Assembly (NCBI GenBank): GCA_964649815.1 | Contig: CAZYQC010000011.1 | Location: 1 to 64,000 of the forward strand | Source of the DNA: G013214665 sp964649815 | GTDB taxonomy: Bacteria; Pseudomonadota; Alphaproteobacteria; Rhodobacterales; Rhodobacteraceae | DNA length: 64,000 nucleotides | Direction: 5' to 3' | Shown: piece by piece, positions 1-8,389 of the stretch | Numbering within the stretch: the stretch's first letter is position 1 | Layout: every line of letters begins with the position of its first letter | Notes under the pieces: model-generated | Told to the model about the DNA's origin: nothing | What the model saw: only the letters and a program-made list of their open reading frames with translations | Database searches by the model: none | Position numbers and translations under genes: made by a program

Positions 1-899
1 AGACGCTGGAAAACAACCCCGCCTTCGTGCACGGCGGCCCGTTCGCCAACATCGCTCATGGCTGTAACTCCGTCATCGCCACCACTACGGCGCTGAAACT
101 GGCTGACTATGTTGTGACCGAAGCAGGCTTCGGCGCCGATCTCGGAGCTGAAAAATTTCTCAACATCAAGTGCCGCAAGGCGGGTCTGGCCCCGGACTGC
201 GTTGTTCTGGTTGCCACCGTGCGTGCGATGAAGATGAACGGCGGCGTGGCCAAGGCCGATCTGGGCGCGGAAAACGTGGATGCGGTCAAATCCGGCTGCG
301 CAAACCTGGGGCGTCACATCGAAAACGTGAAATCCTTTGGCGTGCCGGTTGTCGTCGCGATCAACCACTTTGTCACCGACACAGATGCCGAAGTTCAGGC
401 GGTCAAAGACTTTGTGGCCGAGCAGGGCGCCGAAGCGATCTTGTCCCGTCACTGGGAGCTGGGGTCCGAAGGCTCGGCCGAGCTGGCAACGCGGGTGGCA
501 GAAATCGCAGACGCGGATATGGCAAGCTTTGCCCCGATCTATCCAGACGACATGCCGTTGTTCGAAAAGATCGAAACTGTGGCCAAGCGCATCTACCGCG
601 CGGACGAAGTTCTGGCCGATCAAAAGATCCGCGACCAGCTGCGCGCCTGGGAAGAGCAAGGCTATGGCAACCTGCCGGTCTGCATGGCCAAGACGCAGTA
701 CAGCTTTACCACCGATCCAAACCGCCGCGGCGCGCCAACAGGGCATTCTGTGCCAGTGCGCGAAGTGCGCCTGAGCGCGGGCGCCGGTTTCATCGTGGTG
801 ATCTGCGGGGAAATCATGACAATGCCAGGTCTGCCGCGCACGCCTGCTGCGGAAACGATCCGCATCAATGATGACGGCGTGGTCGAGGGATTGTTCTAA
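1..899 (+). CDS. fhs: Formate--tetrahydrofolate ligase, C-terminal part (5' end outside window)
   Basis: This enzyme joins formate to tetrahydrofolate using ATP to give 10-formyl-THF in the cytosol. The reading frame is open from base 3 and begins inside the conserved region HGGPFANIAHGCNSV, followed by the family segment TEAGFGADLGAEKF. About 298 codons remain, roughly the last half of a protein usually near 555 residues. The start is therefore outside the window. The downstream folD genes catalyse the next steps of the same folate pathway, which supports the call. The residues visible look intact and nothing is broken. Confidence 0.97.
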   Translation, partial: TLENNPAFVHGGPFANIAHGCNSVIATTTALKLADYVVTEAGFGADLGAEKFLNIKCRKAGLAPDCVVLVATVRAMKMNGGVAKADLGAENVDAVKSGCANLGRHIENVKSFGVPVVVAINHFVTDTDAEVQAVKDFVAEQGAEAILSRHWELGSEGSAELATRVAEIADADMASFAPIYPDDMPLFEKIETVAKRIYRADEVLADQKIRDQLRAWEEQGYGNLPVCMAKTQYSFTTDPNRRGAPTGHSVPVREVRLSAGAGFIVVICGEIMTMPGLPRTPAAETIRINDDGVVEGLF

Positions 900-985
900 A
901 GCTTGACTTGCAAAGGCGTATGAAAGGCTTCGATGGTGGGGCAGGCGGGTGCGCTCGCCTCACCACATCCCAAGGAGATATGGCC

Positions 986-1459
986 ATGATACGCATTTTG
1001 TTGGTTCTGATCGTCGCGGTTTGGGCGCTGCCATTGGCGGCACAGGATCGTCACGAGGGTTATTACTATCCGCCCGTGACATCGACCGAGACGTTTGATC
1101 GATCCATTCGCACGCTGGGCGGCGCAAACAAAGAAGTCCGCGTTGATTTCATTCAGACAATCACGCAGGCCCAGTTGGCCGCCCCCGAGGCGCCCAAGTT
1201 TTTGTTCTTTGCCAAAGGCGAAGGCGCCAAGAGCCTGATCGCTGTGGCGCTGGATGATGACGTCTTTGCGACGCTCTATCGGGCGCGGGCCGTCATGGCG
1301 CAGATGACCGTGAACGTCCGTGAAGGGCCGTTCTTTGTGGATCAAAACCTGCAGTTCGTCGCGACCTTTTACGACCTGTTGCAGATATTGGAATTCGACA
1401 CGTTGGTGATCAGCGATGGTAAATCCTGGTCGCACCGCGTGACTTTTGTCAGAGAGTAA
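986..1459 (+). CDS. Small secreted protein of unknown function between fhs and folD
   Basis: I do not recognise a named family. The 157-residue protein starts with a clear signal peptide (MIRILLVLIVAVWALPLAAQ), so it should be exported. The second of two closely spaced ATGs was chosen because AAGGAG at 972-977 sits 8 bases before it, while the ATG at 980 would be only 2 bases away. The mature part is mixed alpha/beta in appearance, with no cysteines and no repeats. It lies 86 bases after fhs and 9 bases before folD, so it is probably transcribed with the folate genes, but nothing in it suggests a folate role. Confidence 0.8.
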   Translation: MIRILLVLIVAVWALPLAAQDRHEGYYYPPVTSTETFDRSIRTLGGANKEVRVDFIQTITQAQLAAPEAPKFLFFAKGEGAKSLIAVALDDDVFATLYRARAVMAQMTVNVREGPFFVDQNLQFVATFYDLLQILEFDTLVISDGKSWSHRVTFVRE

Positions 1460-1468
1460 CAAGACACC

Positions 1469-2359
1469 ATGACCGCCACCCTCATCGACGGAAAATCAAT
1501 CGCCGCCAAGATGCGCGCGCAGGTGGCGGCCGAAGCGGCAGAGCTTGCAGAGTCTGGCTGGTCGCCGCGGCTGGTCTCGATCTCGGTCGGAGAGACGGCG
1601 GCGGCGGATCTGTATGTCCGCAACCAACAGAAATCCGCGGAAAGTGCCGGCGTAAAATTTGAGGCCCGCAATTACCCCGCCAAGACCTCGCTAGAGCAAT
1701 TGGTTGGCATTTTGCAGGGGCTGAACGGGGATCCGCGTGTGAACGGGATCATCATCCAACGCCCTCTGCCGGACCACATTCCGGTCAAGACACTGCAAAA
1801 GGTGGTGCATCCGTTGAAAGACGTCGAAGGCATGCACCCCGCCTCGATCGGGAACATCGTCTACAACGATCTTGCCTTGGGTCCGTGTACCGCTGTGGCG
1901 GCTGTCGAAATTCTCAAGACACTGCCGCTCTCGATTGAAGGGCTGAATGTCTCGGTGATCGGGCATTCGGAAATTGTTGGAAAGCCGATTGCCTTTTTGC
2001 TCATGGGCTTGGGGGCGACGGTGACCGTGTGCCACCACATGACCCGTCAAGTTGCCATGCACAGCCGGGCTGCGGATGCGGTGTTCGTGGCTGTGGGCAA
2101 GCCAGGCCTGGTCACTGGCGAAATGCTCAAGCCCGGGGCAGCGGTGATCGACATCGGTATCAACCGGATCGACACGCCCGACGGCCCCAAAACGGTGGGT
2201 GACGCAGACCTAGAGAGCTGCCGCCAGGTTGCGGGGTGGATCACGCCTGTGCCAGGCGGCGTCGGGCCTGTGACAGTGGCCACCTTGATGAAAAACGCGG
2301 TTCTCGCGACCCGCATGCAAAAAGACCATTACCAAGACGCCTTTGCGGCGACGGCATAA
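1469..2359 (+). CDS. folD: FolD paralogue 1 (methylene-THF dehydrogenase; cyclohydrolase lysine replaced)
   Basis: This 296-residue protein has the FolD fold: an N-terminal catalytic domain with the conserved Gln97 and Asp118 (KDVEG), a Rossmann NADP site (GHSEIVGKP) and the C-terminal PVPGGVGPVTVATL. In FolD enzymes the motif Y-x3-K holds the catalytic lysine needed for cyclohydrolase activity (Lys54 in E. coli). Here the motif reads Y49-V-R-N-Q53, so the lysine is Gln. In other respects the domain is intact. It probably keeps the dehydrogenase step and may lack the cyclohydrolase step; the next gene is an orthodox FolD. It begins 9 bases after the small secreted protein gene and has no strong ribosome site of its own. 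Confidence 0.93.
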   Translation: MTATLIDGKSIAAKMRAQVAAEAAELAESGWSPRLVSISVGETAAADLYVRNQQKSAESAGVKFEARNYPAKTSLEQLVGILQGLNGDPRVNGIIIQRPLPDHIPVKTLQKVVHPLKDVEGMHPASIGNIVYNDLALGPCTAVAAVEILKTLPLSIEGLNVSVIGHSEIVGKPIAFLLMGLGATVTVCHHMTRQVAMHSRAADAVFVAVGKPGLVTGEMLKPGAAVIDIGINRIDTPDGPKTVGDADLESCRQVAGWITPVPGGVGPVTVATLMKNAVLATRMQKDHYQDAFAATA

Positions 2360-2373
2360 GAAAGGAACATCCG

Positions 2374-3267
2374 ATGGCGGCGAAGATCATAGACGGCAAA
2401 GCGTTTGCGGCAAATGTGCGTGCGCAGGTGGCAGAACATGTCGGCAAGCTGAAGGCGGATCATGGCATCACGCCCGGGTTGGCGGTGGTCCTCGTGGGCG
2501 AGGATCCGGCAAGCCAGGTTTATGTGCGCAACAAAGGCAAACAGACGGTCGAAGTGGGGATGAACTCCATCGAGCATAAGCTGGATGCGAGCACGTCCGA
2601 GGCGGATCTGCTGGCGTTGATCGAGCAGTTGAACAACGACCCTGCGGTGCATGGTATCTTGTGCCAGTTGCCTGTCCCAGATCACATCGATGCGGACAAG
2701 GTGATCAATTCCATCGACCCGGCAAAAGATGTGGACGGATTTCACATCTCAAACGTTGGCTTGTTGGGGACCGGGCAGAAATCGATGGTGCCGTGCACGC
2801 CTTTGGGCTGTTTGATGATGCTGCGGGATCACCACGGATCGCTCAGCGGCATGGACGCTGTGGTGATCGGACGCTCGAACATCGTTGGCAAGCCGATGGC
2901 GCAATTGTTGCTGGGCGACAGCTGTACTGTCACGATTGCGCATTCGCGGACCAAAGACCTGGCCGAGACCGTGCGCCGGGCCGATATTGTCGTCGCCGCG
3001 GTCGGACGTCCGCAGATGGTTCCAGGCGACTGGATCAAGCCGGGCGCAACGGTCATCGATGTGGGCATCAATCGCATCGAAAAACCGGATGGCGGGACAC
3101 GCTTGGTTGGCGATGTGGATTACGACAGCTGTGCCGCAGTGGCAGGCGCAATCACGCCTGTTCCGGGTGGCGTTGGCCCGATGACAATCGCCTGTCTTTT
3201 GGCCAATACGCTGACGGCGTGCTGTCGTGCCAATGGCTTGGACGAGCCAGAGAACCTGACAGCCTAA
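2374..3267 (+). CDS. folD: FolD paralogue 2, bifunctional methylene-THF dehydrogenase/cyclohydrolase
   Basis: This 297-residue protein converts 5,10-methylene-THF to 10-formyl-THF through methenyl-THF, using NADP. All expected residues are present: Tyr50 and Lys54 in YVRNK, the Gln in CQLPVP, KDVDGFH, the Rossmann segment GRSNIVGKP and the ending TPVPGGVGPMT. The start was placed at 2374 because AAAGGA lies 7 bases upstream and the protein aligns with the family from there. It follows paralogue 1 by 14 bases in the same operon. It differs clearly from paralogue 1 in sequence, so this is an old duplication or separate acquisition, not a recent tandem copy. Confidence 0.96.
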   Translation: MAAKIIDGKAFAANVRAQVAEHVGKLKADHGITPGLAVVLVGEDPASQVYVRNKGKQTVEVGMNSIEHKLDASTSEADLLALIEQLNNDPAVHGILCQLPVPDHIDADKVINSIDPAKDVDGFHISNVGLLGTGQKSMVPCTPLGCLMMLRDHHGSLSGMDAVVIGRSNIVGKPMAQLLLGDSCTVTIAHSRTKDLAETVRRADIVVAAVGRPQMVPGDWIKPGATVIDVGINRIEKPDGGTRLVGDVDYDSCAAVAGAITPVPGGVGPMTIACLLANTLTACCRANGLDEPENLTA

Positions 3268-3305
3268 GCCAGTCGCCGGCCGCTTGAATTTCGATAAATC
3301 TGGCG

Positions 3306-3335
3306 TGCAACCAAACCTTTACCCGTTTGGTTGCA
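3306..3335. promoter_or_regulatory. Perfect 11-bp inverted repeat downstream of folD
   Basis: The arms TGCAACCAAAC (3306-3316) and GTTTGGTTGCA (3325-3335) are exact complements around an 8-base loop. It starts 39 bases after the folD stop and lies 164 bases before the LytTR gene. No T-run follows on either strand, so it is not a typical intrinsic terminator. It could be an RNA hairpin protecting the folD transcript or a protein-binding site for the LytTR gene. Confidence 0.6.
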
Positions 3336-3498
3336 TCGGAAACGATGACACCCTTCCTCCGGGAGCTTTGCTGCGGTCGTGATCAATATACCCGCATAAG
3401 GTGATTTTTGCCTGAATTTTGGTCACGCGCGTTGATTTTGTCATCAGACGGCGGCAACCTTTGCGGCGTAGGGACATACCACATTTCATTGGGTTGTT

Positions 3499-4308
3499 AT
3501 GGTGGACACAGATATGGCGCGGCCACCTGTTGAAGGCGGGCGCGTCAGGAACTTTTTTGCATCTCGATCTGCGATGGAAGTGCGGGTCGCTCTATTGGCT
3601 ACGCTGACGTTGTTCGTCGCGACAATGGGGCCGTTTGGCACCTATGCTGAGGGCAATTTCCCAGACCGTTTGGTCTATTGGACCGTTTCCATCGCGCTGA
3701 GCGTTCTGATCGCGCGCGGTCTGATTGCTGTCCAGCGGCGGCACTTTTCAAAGGTGCGGACCATCTGGCGAGAGACCATGTTATGCGTTGGCATGACGGC
3801 GTTTTACACGCCGGTTCTGACGGTCTGGACGCATCTCTTTTTTCCTGGCGCGCGTGACTTGCCGCCGGCGATCAGCACCTTGGCGGTCTATGTATTGGCC
3901 ATTTGCGCTTGTATTTCGGTCCTGCGCCACGGTGTACCCTATTGGGTCGCGCTGCATTACGGGCTGGAGCGTAAGGAAGACAAAGCGCCAGAGCCGCCAC
4001 GCCTTTTGGATCGGCTCGAGCCGGAAAAACGCGCGCCGGTGCAACGCCTTTCTGTCGATGGCCACACGGTGATTGTCGTGATGGATGGCAAGGAAGCGAA
4101 GCTGCGCATGCGCTTTGGCGACGCTGTGCAAGAGATGGAGGTCGTTGACGGCTTTTTGACGCATCGGTCGCATTGGGTGGCGGCATCTGCGGTCAAGACC
4201 GTGCGGATCGGCGCCAAAGGGCGGCCCGAAGTGGTTCTCAAAAGCGGAGATGTCGTGCCGGTGAGCCGCAAGCACGAGGCGGCTTTGCAGGAACGCGGGC
4301 TGTTTTAG
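3499..4308 (+). CDS. Membrane-anchored LytTR-type DNA-binding regulator
   Basis: The 269-residue protein has an N-terminal half with four probable membrane segments (about residues 29-46, 57-77, 92-114 and 124-142) and a C-terminal LytTR domain (about 170-265) with the typical run of beta strands ending VVLKSGDVVPVSRKHEAAL. LytTR domains bind DNA directly. There is no receiver domain, so this would be a one-component regulator that senses something in or at the membrane. The start at 3499 is the ATG before the in-frame ATG at 3514; neither has a strong ribosome site, so the first few residues are uncertain. It converges with pdeM, stops 10 bases apart. Target genes cannot be read from the sequence. 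Confidence 0.85.
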   Translation: MVDTDMARPPVEGGRVRNFFASRSAMEVRVALLATLTLFVATMGPFGTYAEGNFPDRLVYWTVSIALSVLIARGLIAVQRRHFSKVRTIWRETMLCVGMTAFYTPVLTVWTHLFFPGARDLPPAISTLAVYVLAICACISVLRHGVPYWVALHYGLERKEDKAPEPPRLLDRLEPEKRAPVQRLSVDGHTVIVVMDGKEAKLRMRFGDAVQEMEVVDGFLTHRSHWVAASAVKTVRIGAKGRPEVVLKSGDVVPVSRKHEAALQERGLF

Positions 4309-4318
4309 GCATCCAGTT

Positions 4319-4993
4319 TCAAGAAAACGCGCGGCGCGGCATGGGGACTTGAACGGGGTAAGGGCCGGTCATGATCGCGACTGCATCAGAGGCCATCAGC
4401 GTAGATAGAACGCGATCGTCGCTGCGCAAACCGCCGGTGTAGGTCCCAAAGGCGGGCATGATCAATCGCTGGCGATCCTTTAGAAACGCAGGCCGCGAGA
4501 TGGCGCGCGCGCGGGTAACAAGGGTCGCTTTGGGGTGATAATGGCCGGAGATTTCGGCCGATCCATCCCGCGTCGCAATGTGGCGGAACGTGATCGGGCC
4601 AAGCGAGAGTTCGGCCAGATGTTCGCCGCCAAGGTCCACCGGCCCGGGATCGTGATTGCCTTCGATCCAAATCCACCGGCGCCCCGCTTGTAGGCGCGAA
4701 ACCTCCAGCCGGTCGTCTTCTGACAGGGCTTGGGCCGCGGCAAGATCGTCAAAGCTGTCGCCCAGGCAAATCACCTGTGCCGGTTTTGTCAGATCAATCG
4801 CGTCTGAGAGGCGGCGCAGCGTGTCGCGTGTTTCGTAGGGCGGCAGCTGTGTGCCATGCCGGCGCGCGGTGCGTTCGGTTTTGCAAAGATGTAGGTCCGA
4901 GACGCAGAGACACCGCTGATCCGGCCAGAACAACGCCCCAGACCCCAAGGCCTGAAACTGTTCACCCGCGAAGTCGAATGCGAAAAAGTTCAT
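4319..4993 (-). CDS. pdeM: Ligase-associated DNA damage response endonuclease PdeM
   Basis: This is a calcineurin-like metallophosphoesterase of 224 residues. The metal-binding motifs are in order: Asp33-x-His35 (SDLHL), Gly-Asp78-79 (CLGDSFDD), Gly-Asn-His-Asp112-115 (EGNHDPG) and Gly-His-x-His150-153 (SGHYHPK). In known genomes PdeM travels with an Lhr-like helicase, an ATP-dependent DNA ligase and a nuclease as a repair cluster. Only the helicase is next to it here. The start at MNFFAF was preferred over an upstream in-frame ATG because the family aligns from that point. It is 56 bases downstream of the helicase gene. Confidence 0.92.
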   Translation of the reverse strand: MNFFAFDFAGEQFQALGSGALFWPDQRCLCVSDLHLCKTERTARRHGTQLPPYETRDTLRRLSDAIDLTKPAQVICLGDSFDDLAAAQALSEDDRLEVSRLQAGRRWIWIEGNHDPGPVDLGGEHLAELSLGPITFRHIATRDGSAEISGHYHPKATLVTRARAISRPAFLKDRQRLIMPAFGTYTGGLRSDDRVLSTLMASDAVAIMTGPYPVQVPMPRRAFS

Positions 4994-5049
4994 GCTTTGT
5001 TCATTGCGCACTCAGCCCCCTGGCGCAAGGGGTTTCGACACCGAGAAAC

Positions 5050-7491
5050 CTAGAAGGGGACGCGCCATTCTCGTTTTGGCGGTGTGGCCTCTAGGCCAGC
5101 GGTCGACATCAGGCGCTCGGCCTCTTCCGCCAATAGCTTTTCTTCGGCCAAGCCTTTGATGGGCACGCGCCCCGGTTCAAGAAACAAAGGCGCTGCGAGG
5201 GGGGTGATGCGATCCAGGATGACGTGATCGATGCGGCCTTCGACGCGCGCGGCCATCTCTTCGATGCGACCAAAGTCAACCAAACCGCGCATCGCCTCTT
5301 CGCGGGTGATGTGCAGCATCAGGTGGTCGGGGTCGTATTTCGTGAGCGTGTCGTAGAGGATGTCGGATGAAAACGTGGCTTGGCGCCCGGATTTGCGGGC
5401 TTGGGGTGTGTTGCGCTGGATCAAACCGGCGATCGTTGCCGAGGCGCGGAATGCCTTTTTCATCACCGCATTGCCCGCCAACCAGGTATCGAGCCCGTCG
5501 CGCAGAGCGTCGATTTCAAAAAGCGGCGTCGGGTCGGTGATCGCGTCCAACCCCCAAATCAGGGTCGCGTAATCCGTCGCCACAAACCCCAGCGGGTTCA
5601 GACCTTCTTCTTCCATGCGCTTGGTCAGCAACAGACCAAGCGTTTGCATCGCGTTGCGCCCGGCAAAGCCATAGACAACCGCGTGCGAGCGGTTGTCATG
5701 CGGAAAGCTCTCGATCAACAGCCGGCCTGGTTCCGGCAGGCGCGAGACCTGCCGTTGCAGCGACAGCCAATCGCTTGTGTGAGCGGGCAGCTCGGGCCAG
5801 CTGGGTTGTTGAAACATGCGCAGGATGCGATTGCTGAGCTGGGTCGATGTGGCGAATTTGGTCCCGAGGAAGGTGGCGATTTTGGGTGGTTTATCTGCGC
5901 GGCGCGTGACCTCGACCGTCATTTCGCGCAGGCCTTCGTAGCGCACAATCTGACCACCGATAAGAAACGTATCGCCGGGGGTGAGCGACGCGGCAAAGCC
6001 TTCTTCGACCTCGCCCAAGGGTTTGCCACCGCGGGCGTTTTTCATCCGTACCTTCAGCGTGTCGGTGTCCTGAATGGTTCCGACATTCATGCGGATCAGC
6101 TGTGCGGCGCGCGGGTCGCGCAATTGCCAGCGGCCGTCTGGGCGCTGCAACAGGCGCTGCCATTGATCGTAGGCGCGCAGCGCATAGCCCCCTGTGGCGC
6201 AGAAATCCAAACAGGCGTCAAATTCGGCCCGCGTCAGATCTGTGTAGGCGCCCACGGTGGTGACTTCGGCGTAGAGTGCGTCGGCATCAAAGGGACCCGC
6301 GCAGGCGGTGATCAGGATGTGCTGGCATAAGACATCCTTTGGTCCCGGACCGGGCGGATCGCCATCAAGATCGCCCGCCAAGACAGCGTCCAACGCGGCG
6401 ATACACTCGACAACTTCGAACCGGTTGGCGGGCACGAGAAGCGCTTTGGAGGGGGCGTTGTAGCGGTGGTTGGCGCGACCGATCCGCTGGACCAGACGTT
6501 TGACGTTTTTGGGGGCGCCGATTTGGACGACCAGATCGACATCGCCCCAATCGATGCCAAGATCGAGCGAACCTGTGCAAACGATCGCCCTGAGCGCGCC
6601 GTCGACCATAGCCTGTTCCACCTTTTGCCGCTGGCCCCGGTCGAGAGAGCCGTGGTGAATGCCGATGGGCAGGCCGTCGTCATTGGCAAGCCAAAGGTTA
6701 TGAAAAAAGAGCTCGGCCTGGGCGCGGGTGTTGTGGAAGATAAGCGTTGTCTTGTGCTGTTTGACCTGTTCGAGAACCGCCGGGATGGCGTATTTGGCGC
6801 CGCCGCCAGACCAGGGCGGTGCCTCATCCGTTTGCAGCATCGAGATATCCGGGTGCGGGCCGGGATCGGCGAAGAGGATCTCGCAGGGGTCCGGGTTGCG
6901 GGCCAGCAGGCGGGCGATTTGCGCAGGATTTTCGACCGTCGCCGACAAGCCCACGCGGCGCAGATCCGGGCAGAAACTTGAGAGCCGCGCCAAGGCCAGC
7001 ATCAGCTGATCGCCCCGTTTGCTTTCTGCGAGGGCGTGGATTTCGTCGATCACTACGCGTTTGAGGCCCGCAAACATGCGCGGTGCATCTTCGTAAGAGG
7101 TCAACAGCGCAAGGCTTTCGGGTGTGGTCAGCAAGATATGCGGCGGGTCCGCGCGCTGGCGTTTCTTGCGGGTCTGGCTGGTGTCGCCGGTGCGGTCTTC
7201 GACACGAATGTCGAGCCCCATCTCTTGGATCGGGGTTTGCAAGTTGCGTTTGATGTCAGCCGCCAGCGCCTTGAGCGGCGAGACATAGAGCGTGTGGAGC
7301 CCGTCATGGGGATGGGTGTATAGATCGGTCAGAGTGGGCAGAAAGCCTGCAAGCGTTTTGCCACCGCCGGTGGGTGCGATGAGCAAAAGCGCGGGGTCTT
7401 GGGCGCGGTCGCGCATGGCCTGTTGATGCGGGTGGATGGACCAGCCTTTGGAAGCGAACCAATCGGTGAAGATCTGGGGCAGCGCATGCAT
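5050..7491 (-). CDS. Ligase-associated DEXH-box (Lhr-like) DNA helicase
   Basis: This 813-residue protein is a superfamily 2 DNA helicase of the Lhr core type. It shows Walker A TGGGKT (41-46), motif Ia SPLKAL, the DEIH box (149-152), motif III GLSATV, motif IV HNTRAQAE and motif VI QRIGRANHR, followed by the winged-helix and Lhr-specific C-terminal domains. It translocates on single-stranded DNA and is linked with repair. A start at 7491 (MHALPQIF) was chosen: the in-frame extension upstream to 7584 translates the GC-rich intergenic element at 7546-7593 and has no helicase similarity. It shares an orientation with pdeM and is probably co-transcribed. Confidence 0.95.
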   Translation of the reverse strand: MHALPQIFTDWFASKGWSIHPHQQAMRDRAQDPALLLIAPTGGGKTLAGFLPTLTDLYTHPHDGLHTLYVSPLKALAADIKRNLQTPIQEMGLDIRVEDRTGDTSQTRKKRQRADPPHILLTTPESLALLTSYEDAPRMFAGLKRVVIDEIHALAESKRGDQLMLALARLSSFCPDLRRVGLSATVENPAQIARLLARNPDPCEILFADPGPHPDISMLQTDEAPPWSGGGAKYAIPAVLEQVKQHKTTLIFHNTRAQAELFFHNLWLANDDGLPIGIHHGSLDRGQRQKVEQAMVDGALRAIVCTGSLDLGIDWGDVDLVVQIGAPKNVKRLVQRIGRANHRYNAPSKALLVPANRFEVVECIAALDAVLAGDLDGDPPGPGPKDVLCQHILITACAGPFDADALYAEVTTVGAYTDLTRAEFDACLDFCATGGYALRAYDQWQRLLQRPDGRWQLRDPRAAQLIRMNVGTIQDTDTLKVRMKNARGGKPLGEVEEGFAASLTPGDTFLIGGQIVRYEGLREMTVEVTRRADKPPKIATFLGTKFATSTQLSNRILRMFQQPSWPELPAHTSDWLSLQRQVSRLPEPGRLLIESFPHDNRSHAVVYGFAGRNAMQTLGLLLTKRMEEEGLNPLGFVATDYATLIWGLDAITDPTPLFEIDALRDGLDTWLAGNAVMKKAFRASATIAGLIQRNTPQARKSGRQATFSSDILYDTLTKYDPDHLMLHITREEAMRGLVDFGRIEEMAARVEGRIDHVILDRITPLAAPLFLEPGRVPIKGLAEEKLLAEEAERLMSTAGLEATPPKREWRVPF

Positions 7492-7545
7492 AGGCAGGAC
7501 ATAGGCGGGCCCTGGGGGATAGGAAAGCCCGGGCGTCGGGATTTC

Positions 7546-7593
7546 GCGGGGCTCTGCCCCGCACCCCGGAGTATTTTCATCCAAAAGAAGAGG
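7546..7593 (-). repeat. Post-stop sequence motif with GC hairpin (copy 1 of 3)
   Basis: Read on the minus strand, eight bases after the stop codon of the reductase gene, comes CCTCTTCTTTTGGATG, then AAAATACTCCGGGG, then a hairpin with arms GCGGGGC and GCCCCGC around three bases (7546-7562). Related copies lie at 45087-45110 (minus) and 63229-63261 (plus). All three are in sense orientation within nine bases of a stop codon. I infer a 3'-end element, perhaps for transcript ending or stability. Confidence 0.6.
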
Positions 7594-7600
7594 GGGGATG

Positions 7601-8389
7601 TCAGGGGAGGGGTTTGAGCGTGCTTAGGGTGTCCAAAACGACCTGGGGGAGTGTTGGATCGCTTTGTGCCGGTGCGGCGTCCAATGCGGCGGCGACGTCT
7701 TTGACGAGGATGCCGATGGAATTGTCAGTGGCATATCCGTCGCGGGCGAATTCGATGGCGTCAAAGCCGGAGGCGAACCAGTTTTGCCCTGAGGAGGTTG
7801 CGATGACCTGTAGCAAGGCGGCCTGATCCAGGCCGGTTTTGCGGGACCAGTCGAGCACGAGGCGTGTCATGGCGGTATGGGAAGCCGCCAGCAGGTTGTT
7901 GAGCACTTTGGCTTGCATGCCTGCGCCGAAGGCGCCCATGCGATGCAGTGTTTTTCCCATCGCGAAAAAGATCGGTTCGAGCGCGTCGATTTCTTCGGTG
8001 GTGCCGCCGACCATGAAGGTGAGTGCGGCGTTTTGCGCGGCGATGGCGGCGCCGGACATTGGCGCGTCGATCAGCCCGATATGGTCAGGCACACGGGCGC
8101 GTAAGGCGCGGGTGTAATTGGGCGACAGAGTGGAGGAGATGATGATCCGATCGAGGCGCGGTGCGGCCGCGACCAGGTTTTGTGCACCAAAGAGGACATC
8201 GTCGGTTTGCGCCTCGTCCCGGACGACCGAGATCAGCGTCGTGATGTCACTGGCAAACGCCCTGATATTGCCGGTGACATGGGCGTCGGCAATCGGGGCC
8301 ACGTCAAAGCCTTGCGCCCGCGCGCCTGCGGCCACAAGTGCCTGCAGCATGGGCAAGCCCATGCGTCCACAGCCTGCGACGCCGATCAT
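7601..8389 (-). CDS. NAD(P)-dependent beta-hydroxyacid dehydrogenase family protein
   Basis: The 262-residue protein belongs to the 3-hydroxyisobutyrate dehydrogenase / tartronate semialdehyde reductase family. The Rossmann motif is GVAGCGRMG (3-11), the substrate motif is DAPMSG (108-113) and the catalytic Lys161 sits in GAGMQAKVLNN with the usual Asn164-Asn165. The family oxidises or reduces small beta-hydroxyacids in the cytosol; the substrate here cannot be told. It is slightly shorter than the usual 290-300 residues. Its ATG overlaps the stop of the AAA ATPase gene by four bases, so translation of the two is coupled although their activities look unrelated. Confidence 0.88.
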   Translation of the reverse strand: MIGVAGCGRMGLPMLQALVAAGARAQGFDVAPIADAHVTGNIRAFASDITTLISVVRDEAQTDDVLFGAQNLVAAAPRLDRIIISSTLSPNYTRALRARVPDHIGLIDAPMSGAAIAAQNAALTFMVGGTTEEIDALEPIFFAMGKTLHRMGAFGAGMQAKVLNNLLAASHTAMTRLVLDWSRKTGLDQAALLQVIATSSGQNWFASGFDAIEFARDGYATDNSIGILVKDVAAALDAAPAQSDPTLPQVVLDTLSTLKPLP

